Made by a program: the position numbers and the translations under genes. Shown piece by piece: positions 57,000-64,000 of a DNA stretch of 64,000 nucleotides; the stretch's first letter is position 1; every line of letters starts with the position of its first letter. Source of the stretch: Bacteroidota bacterium (GTDB lineage Bacteria; Bacteroidota; Bacteroidia; Chitinophagales; LD1). The DNA is taken from the NCBI GenBank assembly GCA_016715625.1, contig JADJZU010000014.1:47282-111281 (forward strand). The letters are read 5' to 3'. The notes beneath the pieces were generated by a model. It was not told where the DNA came from. It worked only from the letters and a program-made list of their open reading frames with translations, and made no database searches.

Positions 57000-57089
57000 G
57001 GTGTTTGTTATTTAGTTGGTTTTTGAAATTGAGCGCAAGTATAACAAACGAAGTTTTGTTTCAGTTCGGTGGATTGGGTTCATGACTAC

Positions 57090-59009
57090 TTACTCCCGGT
57101 CATTTTCATTCAGTAGTGATGCCGAGTCGAGCGGGGAAACGAGTTGTTTCGCCCGTCCATGGAGTTGCAGCGAGGAGAGTAATTGTGTAGTATCCTGTTC
57201 GTTGATCCAACCTTTGGATAACATACGGCTGCTGAGTATTTGAAAATATCCGCTTAAATATGGTTTTAAATGTCCGGATGTATCGAACTGATATTTGAAA
57301 TAGATAGGATTGGGAATAATGCCGGCCAGAAATATGCATTCCGATAAATGCAGCTCGGAGGGTTTTTTGTTGAAATAAAAAGCAGATGCTTCGCCAATGC
57401 CATACACACCGGGTCCCCATTCAATTACGTTGAGGTAAATCTCCAGCATTCGCTCTTTGCTGACCCATCTCAGATTTTCTATCAAGTATACAACGAGTGC
57501 TTCTTCTGCTTTTCGGGCAATGGTTTTGTTACGACTTAGAAACACGTTTTTTACCAATTGCATGCTTATGGTGCTTCCTCCCCTTGCGAAACGTTTTTCC
57601 TTGTAGTTTTTAATAATGGATTCGCGGAATGCTTCAGACAAAAAACCACGGTGCAGCATAAAGGAAGGGTCTTCTGACTGCAATACTGATTTTATGAGAT
57701 AGGGATGTATGGATGCCAACGGGGTAAACGTTGGATTGTGTGGGCCAATGTGTATAGTCCGAACGAACCTATCTTTGTTGTAGGCCTCGTAGTCAAAAGG
57801 CGCGTTGATTCGGGGGTAGTTCTCTTTCCCGAATTTTATGATTTGTAGCTTCTTGTTGGATAAGGATGAATAAAATTCTAATGAATCCGGTTGTTGGGTA
57901 TCCATCGAAAAACGTAAGTCGTAAGTCAGTGTTCCGGTAGCGGAGATGCCTTGTAGTGTTTGGAACATACCACCCGGCAGGGCCCTGAAAAAAGAATCAG
58001 CATTCGTTTCAGGCATATGCACAGCGCAGGAAACAAGTGCGCTGGCTTTACGCTTGTATGCGGCAAATACGTTTGCATGGATGCTTTTGAGGCGAATAGT
58101 GGAGGAGGAGTCTATCTCCACCTGATTGTCCTTGATAAGTAGTAATGCATGTAAACCCGCGTCCGGTATTGTCACATCACCCTCTGCCAATCGCCAGTGA
58201 GCTATCGTTAGCGCTTGCCCCGATGCATCCACGAGCAAACTCAGTTGTTGTCTGTTTTCTTCTATCACCATTTTGCAGGAGAGTTCGCGGAATCCCAGCC
58301 GAAGCCCCTGCATTTTATTTAAAAACGGCAAACGGGTATTCGTGTCATTCCGATGCTGTGCTTTTAGATAATATGTCTTTTCTTTCTGCAATACGGTGCC
58401 TTGCAAGTCTATGGTATCCTTTGTATTCTGATCTATTACCATTGCCGAAAAGCGATGCCTGTCATATTCAAAGCCTGGAATGAATATGCGTTCTGTGGAG
58501 GTGCTATCGCGATAGGTGAAGTGTACATCTTGAAGAGCGATTTGAGTGTCAAACAAACGCATCAGTTGCCGGTAGTAGCCTGCGGCTTTAGTTTTGTATC
58601 GTGGCTCCGCAGGCTCTTGTATGGTGGTATTATGGCTGTTGTTTTTTGGAACGGATGGCAAATTACTGATGCCGTTTATGTTGACAACGTGTAAATCAAT
58701 GTGCTTAGCCTGAACCTGGTTAAAAGATACTACTCCACGACACAACTGAAAAACGGCCAGGTCTAGTTTAAGGGCATCGATAATGAGCAGTGTGTCGCCA
58801 AGACCTGGTAGCAACATCAGGTTTTTGATTTCAATATCATCTACTCCTGAAAAAGATACGGATTCAGCGCTAAGCGCAAGCTGATACCTGCCCTGCATTC
58901 GTTCTCCTGCTTTTTTAAAAGCCCATTGCAGCAAACTGTTTCTTGCTATGAAGAGCATGAGCACGATAAAAACAACGGAAAGAAGTAAGAGAATGAGTCG
59001 CTTAATCAT
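57090..59009 (-). CDS. AsmA-like domain fused to a GT51 peptidoglycan transglycosylase
   Basis: 639 residues. One membrane anchor (about 1-22) is followed by an AsmA-like region: LALSAESVSFSGVDDIEIKN and LLPGLGDTLLIIDALKLDLA recall AsmA/TamB-type lipid-bridging proteins. From about residue 430 comes a monofunctional GT51: VLQSEDPSFMLHRGF with catalytic Glu, ARGGSTISMQLVKNVFLS, and LEIYLNVIEWGPGVYGIGEA. GT51 enzymes polymerise lipid II to glycan strands at the outer face of the inner membrane. No transpeptidase domain is present. The AsmA assignment is by eye and needs a profile test. Confidence 0.75.
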   Translation of the reverse strand: MIKRLILLLLSVVFIVLMLFIARNSLLQWAFKKAGERMQGRYQLALSAESVSFSGVDDIEIKNLMLLPGLGDTLLIIDALKLDLAVFQLCRGVVSFNQVQAKHIDLHVVNINGISNLPSVPKNNSHNTTIQEPAEPRYKTKAAGYYRQLMRLFDTQIALQDVHFTYRDSTSTERIFIPGFEYDRHRFSAMVIDQNTKDTIDLQGTVLQKEKTYYLKAQHRNDTNTRLPFLNKMQGLRLGFRELSCKMVIEENRQQLSLLVDASGQALTIAHWRLAEGDVTIPDAGLHALLLIKDNQVEIDSSSTIRLKSIHANVFAAYKRKASALVSCAVHMPETNADSFFRALPGGMFQTLQGISATGTLTYDLRFSMDTQQPDSLEFYSSLSNKKLQIIKFGKENYPRINAPFDYEAYNKDRFVRTIHIGPHNPTFTPLASIHPYLIKSVLQSEDPSFMLHRGFLSEAFRESIIKNYKEKRFARGGSTISMQLVKNVFLSRNKTIARKAEEALVVYLIENLRWVSKERMLEIYLNVIEWGPGVYGIGEASAFYFNKKPSELHLSECIFLAGIIPNPIYFKYQFDTSGHLKPYLSGYFQILSSRMLSKGWINEQDTTQLLSSLQLHGRAKQLVSPLDSASLLNENDRE

Positions 59010-59055
59010 GAACTAATGCGTTCAAAAAAAGCAGAAATAACACAGCTAAGAGAAA

Positions 59056-59799
59056 TTACTTAATCGTGTCAATGGAGTTGAGCAACTCCTGTCGATAGTT
59101 TTTGCTGACGGGGATGTGCCTGCCGCCCACGACCACGTGGAGCTGATCTATGCTATCGAGATAGGCCAGATTGATGGCAAAACTGCGATGCACGCGGATG
59201 AGCTGCAACTGGGGATAATTGCCCATGAATTCTTCCAGCTTGCTGCGAATCATAAATGTTTTTTCCATGGTATGAACGTGCAGATAAACATGCTCACTTT
59301 CAATGACCATAATGTTATTTAAAAGCACTTTCTGAAAGGCACTTCCTTCTTTGATAAAGATGAAATCTTTTGGCTTGGCGGGTTCTGCTTTAGCGGTTGC
59401 TGCGGGGCTTAAATGAAGATTGAAGTTATTGAACGCAATTTCGATAGAGGTGTAGAGGTCTTTTTCGTAAAACGGTTTGAGCAGATAGGCAGATGGACGC
59501 ACCGCTTTGGCTCGCTGGATGGTGGCCTCGTCACTATTGGCTGTGAGGAATACAAAAGGAATATGGAATTGGGAATTGATTGTTTCGGCCAGTTGAATGC
59601 CGTCTTTGTCGCCTTCGATGATGATATCGAGCAGTAATAAATCAGGCGATTCGGTGCTAATCATTTTTAGGGCATCCGTATAGTTGCGGACGGGCTTCAG
59701 GGCGGTGTAGCCCATTTTTTGGAGCAGAATGGAAATGTTTCTTGCTACCAGTAATTCATCTTCTACAATACCGATTCGTAATGGGGTCATAAGCTTCAC
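59056..59799 (-). CDS. LytTR-family response regulator
   Basis: 247 residues. The receiver (about 1-125) has the acidic pair in GIVEDELLVARN, the phospho-acceptor Asp in LLLLDIIIEGDKDG, and the switch Lys in YLLKPFYEKDL. The LytTR DNA-binding domain (about 145-247) shows the family's VIESEHVYLHVHT and LIRVHRSFAINLAYLDSI. It is coupled with the sensor kinase: its start overlaps the kinase stop by four bases. Confidence 0.93.
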   Translation of the reverse strand: MKLMTPLRIGIVEDELLVARNISILLQKMGYTALKPVRNYTDALKMISTESPDLLLLDIIIEGDKDGIQLAETINSQFHIPFVFLTANSDEATIQRAKAVRPSAYLLKPFYEKDLYTSIEIAFNNFNLHLSPAATAKAEPAKPKDFIFIKEGSAFQKVLLNNIMVIESEHVYLHVHTMEKTFMIRSKLEEFMGNYPQLQLIRVHRSFAINLAYLDSIDQLHVVVGGRHIPVSKNYRQELLNSIDTIK

Positions 59800-62700
59800 A
59801 GGTTAACGCTGAATATAAAAATAAATTCACTTCCAGCGGTGTTGTTGTAGGACACTGTAGCGCCAATTTGCTCCGACAGCAGGGTGATGAGCTCAACGCC
59901 CAGTGTGCCGCCTGCTGCTGCTTTTTGATGGAAGTCGAACCCTTTTCCGTTATCGCAATAGCGCAACACAATTTTTCGGCTGGTAGCAGGATTCTCCGCT
60001 TCACTTTCATAGGGTTTTGATTCTATCCATATTTCACCGGCTGCGTGGTTCGGAAAAGCATACTTGAGCGAGTTGGTCAACAGTTCGTTTAAAATTAAGC
60101 CGAGCGGTATTGCTTTATCAATCAGCACCTGCGTGGGGGGTATTTGCAGATGAATGGTTACCGGGTCGGCTTCGCGGTGGAAGAGGGACGTAATTTGCCC
60201 AACAAGGTCGCTCATAAAACCTCCTAGTTCTACTTTTTCGAGTCCCTCTGTTTGATAGAGTTTTTGATGCACCAGCGCAATGGACCGAACGCGGCTCTGG
60301 CTTTCCAGAATGGCTTTTTGTGCCAGGTCGTCTTGCAGCACTTCACCTTGCAGCATGAGCATGCTGGAGATGGTTTGCAGATTGTTTTTTACCCGATGAT
60401 GAATCTCTTTGAGCAGCACTTCTTTTTCTTTGAGCAGCGATTCTTTTTCGGTCAGGGCGGCTTCCACGGTTTGTTTCTGTTGCTCAATGACCGTGGTGCG
60501 TTCTTTCACGGTAGCTTCCAGTTTTTTGTTTCGCTCGCGCAATACGCGCTCGCGGGCTTTAATAAAAAAGTAAAATGCCCCCATGACCACCAGAACCGAC
60601 AGGGCATAGAACCAACCCGTTTGCCACCAGGGTGCCAGAATACGAAATGAAAAAGAGGCCAGCTCTTTTCCCGCTATGCCATCGCGGGTAATAGTACGCG
60701 CCATAAAAGTGTAACTGCGACCGGGTGCAAGGTTAGAAAAGGTAACTTCAGGATTATCGGTAGGAGCGGACCAGTCGCTTTCCTGCCCGTCTAGCTTTAT
60801 CTGATACAAAACATGCGTGGTGGTAAGTGCCTGTACATGGAAGGTGAGGTGGTTTTTGTGGTGTGGCAACACGAGGCGGTAGGGGAGATGGGTGCGGGCA
60901 TCGGTGGAGTCGTAGTAATCTTTCAAACTTTCGTTGCCATAAAACAGGCGGATGTCTTCTATCTGTATTTTGGGTGACCGGCCTCGCGGGCGCTCTGCTG
61001 AGGCGTTATACTTCCAGAGGCCCCGGGCGGTGGCTATCCAGAGTTGTTGTTCATTGTCTATAAACAAGCCATGCTGGTTGACGGCTGTGGTGGTGAACCC
61101 GTCCTGCTCGCGGTAATTGGTGATTTCTATCTGGTGTTCGTTGATGCGCTTCCACTTATCGAGCCCCTTTTCGCCCGCCAGCCACAAGCAGCCGGAGTTT
61201 TTATCCCAGGCAAGTGATGGAATGTAGTCGGTGCTGAGGCCCTGGAGGGTGTTGATGCAGGTTGTTTTGCTGCCTGATAAAATGCATAACCCTGATTCGC
61301 CTGTGCCGAAAAACATGTTGCCGTTATCCCCTTCGGCAATGGACCAAACAGCCTTGTCTTCTATGGCTATTTTCTGAAAAGCAGCATCCTTGTATTTATA
61401 AACTCCGGCATCTTGTGTTCCTACCCAGAGGTGTGAGCGGCTGTCTTCAAACAAGGTGAGAATTTTATTGCTGCTGAATTGATTATTGGTGTTAAACACC
61501 TTGCTGCCCGCGGGGTTCAGGAGCAATAGTCCGGAGCCATACGTGGCTACCCAGGTGTTTCCGCGACTATCGTGAAGTATACTTTGCGGGCTGATGATAG
61601 CCTGCCCGTTGAGGGTTTTGATGGTTTTTGAAACGCTGTATTTATTGCCTTGCAGCGCTACTACAAAGATGCCTGTTTGCGCAGCTACCCACAACAGACC
61701 ATTGCTATCTATTGCCAGCGAGGAGATATTGGCATGTGTAAGTGGCGGTAGCTGGTCTATCTTTTTGAAATCATTTTCATGCAGGGTGTATAGCCCGTCC
61801 GCAGTGCCAATAAAGATGGTATTGTTCTTTTTATCCTGACAAACGGCAGTTACGTTCTGGCTGCTGAGTCCTTCTTTTTCGGTATAGCGGGTGAATGCCT
61901 GGCTTACGAACTGTATAGCGCCACCGTTCAGGGTGCCGGCCCAAATGTTGTTTTCGTAATCGGCCATGATGGTTTGCACGGTGTTGGACGGCAAGCCCTG
62001 CTGCTCGGTGAATGCCGTAAAAGTTTCTGCCCCATACTTTAATATACCATGGTCGGTGGCCAGCCAAAGGTAATGCAGACTGTCTTCGGCTATTCCGCCT
62101 ATAAAATCGTTTTGGTAGGCCGGGGGAAGGGCTATGGCGCTAATCTGTCCGTTGGGTAATATCCGGATTAAATCGCCCGTGGTGCTGCCCATCCACACCG
62201 TGCCGCTGTGGTCGGTGAGGGAGCTGAAGAAGGTTTTGTCTTGTATGGCGGGGTGCCGGGTATAGTCCGTTATTTTGCCATTGCGGTAGGCGACAATGCC
62301 ATTGGCGAGGCCCATCCACAAAGTGCCTTTTTTATCTTCCGTGATGGTGAAGGTTTCGTTGGCGGGCAGGCCGGTGGTGGTATCGAGCCGGATGATGGTA
62401 TTGGCTCTCAGCCCCAGAATGCCGGCATCGTTGGTGGCCAGCCACACCGTGTTTTGGGCATCTGCGTGAATATCGTAGACTATGCCATCGCTGAGGCCCT
62501 GCTGCAGGCCATAGGGGGCAAAGCGGGTGCCGTTATACCTGCAGGCACCGGAGGCGGTGCCTATCCAGATGTGGCCCGATGGGTCTTCGGCTATGCAGGT
62601 AACATCGTTATTGATAAGCCCCTGTGCGCGGGTGAAGTTTTTGAAAGTTTTGCCATTGAACCGGCTGGCTCCGCCTCCTTGTGTGGCCAGCCAGATATAG

Positions 62701-62858
62701 CCTTTGCTATCCTGAAAAATATGGTTGACGCTGCTGCTGCCCAGTCCCTGCGCGGTGGTGTAGTTGATAAAGTTGTAGCGCTGCGCGGTGGCCGGCAGAA
62801 AGGAGAGGAGGGTAAGCAGCAGGACGAGGATTCTTGTCAAGTGTTTTTTGTTGGTCAT
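59796..62858 (-). CDS. Sensor histidine kinase with two-component propeller and Y_Y_Y domains
   Basis: 1,020 residues. Signal sequence, then about 600 residues of regulator-propeller repeats (GYIWLATQGGGASRFNGKTF; HIWIGTASGACRYNGTRF and more), the Y_Y_Y Ig-like domain (about 660-725), a membrane helix (GWFYALSVLVVMGAFYFF), a coiled coil, a HisKA_2-type phosphorylation site (LLKEIHHRVKNNLQTIS, His about residue 820) and the ATPase (NELLTNSLKYAFPNH, DNGKGF). The long periplasmic sensor suggests a polymer or surface ligand; it is not next to a SusCD operon, so the signal is open. Confidence 0.93.
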   Translation of the reverse strand: MTNKKHLTRILVLLLTLLSFLPATAQRYNFINYTTAQGLGSSSVNHIFQDSKGYIWLATQGGGASRFNGKTFKNFTRAQGLINNDVTCIAEDPSGHIWIGTASGACRYNGTRFAPYGLQQGLSDGIVYDIHADAQNTVWLATNDAGILGLRANTIIRLDTTTGLPANETFTITEDKKGTLWMGLANGIVAYRNGKITDYTRHPAIQDKTFFSSLTDHSGTVWMGSTTGDLIRILPNGQISAIALPPAYQNDFIGGIAEDSLHYLWLATDHGILKYGAETFTAFTEQQGLPSNTVQTIMADYENNIWAGTLNGGAIQFVSQAFTRYTEKEGLSSQNVTAVCQDKKNNTIFIGTADGLYTLHENDFKKIDQLPPLTHANISSLAIDSNGLLWVAAQTGIFVVALQGNKYSVSKTIKTLNGQAIISPQSILHDSRGNTWVATYGSGLLLLNPAGSKVFNTNNQFSSNKILTLFEDSRSHLWVGTQDAGVYKYKDAAFQKIAIEDKAVWSIAEGDNGNMFFGTGESGLCILSGSKTTCINTLQGLSTDYIPSLAWDKNSGCLWLAGEKGLDKWKRINEHQIEITNYREQDGFTTTAVNQHGLFIDNEQQLWIATARGLWKYNASAERPRGRSPKIQIEDIRLFYGNESLKDYYDSTDARTHLPYRLVLPHHKNHLTFHVQALTTTHVLYQIKLDGQESDWSAPTDNPEVTFSNLAPGRSYTFMARTITRDGIAGKELASFSFRILAPWWQTGWFYALSVLVVMGAFYFFIKARERVLRERNKKLEATVKERTTVIEQQKQTVEAALTEKESLLKEKEVLLKEIHHRVKNNLQTISSMLMLQGEVLQDDLAQKAILESQSRVRSIALVHQKLYQTEGLEKVELGGFMSDLVGQITSLFHREADPVTIHLQIPPTQVLIDKAIPLGLILNELLTNSLKYAFPNHAAGEIWIESKPYESEAENPATSRKIVLRYCDNGKGFDFHQKAAAGGTLGVELITLLSEQIGATVSYNNTAGSEFIFIFSVNL

Positions 62859-62940
62859 TGGCTACAGCCAGGGGCAAAGAAAAGGAGAAAAGGTATATTT
62901 TTTGTTTAATGCGGTTGGCTTTGGGCGATTGGTTTAATTG

Positions 62941-63010
62941 GCCATGGGCTAAAGCCGATGGCAACGAACATTAGAAAGGGGGTTTGTTTGGTGCGGGGCC
63001 CCGGCCCCGC
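62941..63010 (+). repeat. Diverged copy A of the hairpin repeat, left of the transposase
   Basis: Begins with arms GCCATGGGCT and AGCCGATGGC around AA (62941-62962, one mismatch), followed by AACGAACATTAGAAA and a second hairpin with arms GCGGGGCC (62993-63000) and GGCCCCGC (63003-63010). The linker GGAATTTTATC of other copies is missing. Confidence 0.8.
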
Positions 63011-63024
63011 GGTTTTGTGGGCTT

Positions 63025-63075
63025 AACATTAGAAAAGGAATTTTATCTGTTTGGTGCGGAGTTTAAGCCCTGCAG
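63025..63075 (+). repeat. Partial copy B of the hairpin repeat, at the transposase 3' end
   Basis: Carries the linker AACATTAGAAAAGGAATTTT and then an imperfect palindrome GCGGAGTTTAAGCCCTGC (63056-63073). The first palindrome is absent. It ends two bases before the transposase stop codon. Confidence 0.8.
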
Positions 63076-63076
63076 G

Positions 63077-63493
63077 TTAATGCAAGGTATACCCCAGGGT
63101 TTCCATTTCATTTTCAAAGTTTAGGTTTTTATGATGTTCCTCCTGATTCAGGATGTATTGGCGAATTTGAGTTACTCGTTCGGGCGATACAGATACGGCA
63201 TAATAATCGTCTTGCCACTCAAAGTATTCTTCGGTGAGTTGCACCTGATTTATCCAGTGCGATGACTCTCCTTTTAAGTGTTGTGCAGCAAGTGCTAATG
63301 TAATGGTGGGTGGCAGCAGAAAGAGGCAATGGCAGTGGTCGTAGTAGCCGTTTACATAGTCCATTTCCAGTCCGTTGTTCTTCCCGTTTTTGAAGATATG
63401 CAGGAATACTTCTTTGCGGATGGCCGTTGTGAGTAATGGCATTCGGTATTTGGTGGCAAATACCATGTGTATCCAGTTTTTGGTGATAGACAT
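63077..63493 (-). CDS. tnpA: REP-associated tyrosine transposase (IS200/IS605 TnpA-like, RAYT)
   Basis: About 138 residues. Y1 transposase fold with the HuH pair in DHCHCLFLLPP and the catalytic Tyr in RQYILNQEEHH. It cuts and joins single-stranded DNA at hairpins. It is a single gene without tnpB, flanked on both sides by palindromic repeats in one orientation, which is the RAYT/REP setting. ATG 63493 (MSITKNWIHMVFATKYR) is used; the upstream ATG at 63514 lies inside the flanking palindrome and would add MAINNKQ. Confidence 0.82.
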   Translation of the reverse strand: MSITKNWIHMVFATKYRMPLLTTAIRKEVFLHIFKNGKNNGLEMDYVNGYYDHCHCLFLLPPTITLALAAQHLKGESSHWINQVQLTEEYFEWQDDYYAVSVSPERVTQIRQYILNQEEHHKNLNFENEMETLGYTLH

Positions 63494-63509
63494 TTGTTTA
63501 TTGTTTATA

Positions 63510-63646
63510 GCCATGGGCTAAAGCCGATGGCAACGAAAATTATAAAAGGAATTTTATCTGTTTGATGCGGGGCTTAAGCCCCGCTATGAATAGATATTTT
63601 CCGCTTATCATTTTGTAGGGGCCTTTAGGCTCCGGTTTTTTAAAGT
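63510..63646 (+). repeat. Copy C: 137-bp three-hairpin unit
   Basis: Hairpin 1: arms GCCATGGGCT / AGCCGATGGC (63510-63531). Hairpin 2: perfect palindrome GCGGGGCTTAAGCCCCGC (63567-63584). Hairpin 3: GGGGCCT (63618-63624) / AGGCTCC (63627-63633), then GG and six T. A CCGCTTATC linker precedes hairpin 3. Exactly the same length as copy D, which follows without a gap. Confidence 0.85.
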
Positions 63647-63783
63647 GCCATCGGCTAAAGCCGATGGCAACGAACATTAGAAAAGGAATTTTATCTGTTT
63701 GGTGCGGGGTTTAAGCCCCGTTTTATTAAAGAAACATTCCGCTTATCTGTTCTTGCAGTTGCCTTCAGGCAACTGTTTTTTTA
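63647..63783 (+). repeat. Copy D: 137-bp three-hairpin unit, tandem to copy C
   Basis: Hairpin 1 is perfect: GCCATCGGCT / AGCCGATGGC (63647-63668). Hairpin 2: GCGGGGTTTAAGCCCCGT (63704-63721). Hairpin 3: CAGTTGCCT (63756-63764) / AGGCAACTG (63767-63775), then T7, with the same CCGCTTATC linker. Hairpin 3 has different arms from copy C but both still pair. The last three bases are the stop codon of the minus-strand cargo gene. Confidence 0.85.
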
Positions 63784-64000
63784 ATACACACACACCCTGG
63801 CCTTGTAAATGCCTGCAGCCGATTCGGCATAGAGCAGGTAAATACCGGACGCGAGGGACGATACATCCACCGCGTGGGTTGCCGCCTGCAGGGTGGCTAC
63901 CTTTTCGCCCAGGGCATTGAGCACATAGGCAGCGGTGGGCCGGCTGCCATCGCTGAATTGCAGCTGCATGGTTTCGGTGGCGGGGTTCGGATAAACGGTT
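63781..64000 (-). CDS. C-terminal end of a type IX secreted protein (partial)
   Basis: About 72 residues before a stop at 63781-63783; the frame continues off the right edge. TVYPNPATETMQLQF, VLNALGEKVATLQA and SLASGIYLLYAES are the type A (Por_Secre_tail) sorting domain, which directs cargo to the type IX translocon and is cleaved at the surface. The catalytic or binding part lies outside the window. Confidence 0.85.
   Translation of the reverse strand, partial: TVYPNPATETMQLQFSDGSRPTAAYVLNALGEKVATLQAATHAVDVSSLASGIYLLYAESAAGIYKARVCVY

Noticed and set aside
62208..62909. 233-residue plus-strand open frame opposite the kinase
   Set aside because: It is the complement of the propeller repeats (Gly-rich, no family motif) and lies fully inside a well-supported gene.

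Overview
The window is from a chromosome of a Bacteroidota bacterium, probably of the Chitinophagia/Saprospiria type. The evidence is parts of a type IX secretion system (PorU2/PorV2-like pair, PorP/SprF, an OmpA/PD40 protein, CHU_C and type A sorting domains), promoters of the Bacteroidota form TAnnTTTG, almost no Shine-Dalgarno sequences, and typical Bacteroidota gene pairs (Nif3 with a C4 zinc-ribbon protein, folP with DUF1599 and a BT_3928-like DoxX protein, DUF1800 with DUF1501). Most of it is ordinary core genome.

Layout: 0-2.2 kb zapA and rny; 2.2-8 kb small membrane and lipoprotein genes, prfB with its programmed frameshift, a cold-shock gene, creD and an unrecognised protein ending in a sliding-clamp-like motif; 7.9-11.6 kb a eukaryote-type 3-hydroxyacyl-CoA dehydratase followed by an acyl-CoA synthetase and a DEAD-box-type helicase; 11.6-18.6 kb the minus-strand set AcpH-like / PorV2 / PorU2; 18.6-25.9 kb tyrS, pabB, murB, a TPR protein, the zinc-ribbon protein and Nif3; 26-32 kb a sugar-phosphate-isomerase-like/hydrolase fusion, a fatty acid desaturase, a HerA-like ATPase and ahcY; 31.9-36.6 kb a DUF255 thioredoxin protein, a LysM-TPR protein and folA; 36.7-45 kb a cluster of a giant CHU_C adhesin-like protein, PorP/SprF and an OmpA/PD40 protein; 45.1-45.5 kb a 41-bp tandem hairpin repeat; 45.5-48.9 kb DUF1800/DUF1501; 48.9-55 kb folP, DUF1599, DoxX-like, a lone ABC permease, aroK and pafA; 55-57 kb tRNA-Met, mnmA and a peroxiredoxin; 57-62.9 kb an AsmA-like/GT51 fusion and a LytTR two-component system; 62.9-64 kb a REP-associated tyrosine transposase inside multi-hairpin repeats, and the tail of a T9SS cargo gene.

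A point that affects the whole annotation: at least eight genes (rny, porU2, the zinc-ribbon gene, the DUF255 gene, the CHU_C gene start, porP, the OmpA gene, DUF1800) are split by one-base indels, nearly all in short homopolymers, and pabB carries an in-frame TGA that two compensating homopolymer errors would explain. So many in core genes looks like uncorrected sequencing error, not decay. The prfB +1 shift is different: it has the full conserved slippery signal and is a real recoding site.

The most interesting non-standard items are the 137-bp three-hairpin units duplicated beside the RAYT transposase, the strand-specific 41-bp hairpin array, the AsmA-like/GT51 fusion, the isomerase-like/hydrolase fusion next to a desaturase, the Phs1-type dehydratase beside an acyl-CoA ligase, and the protein ending in QLDLF.
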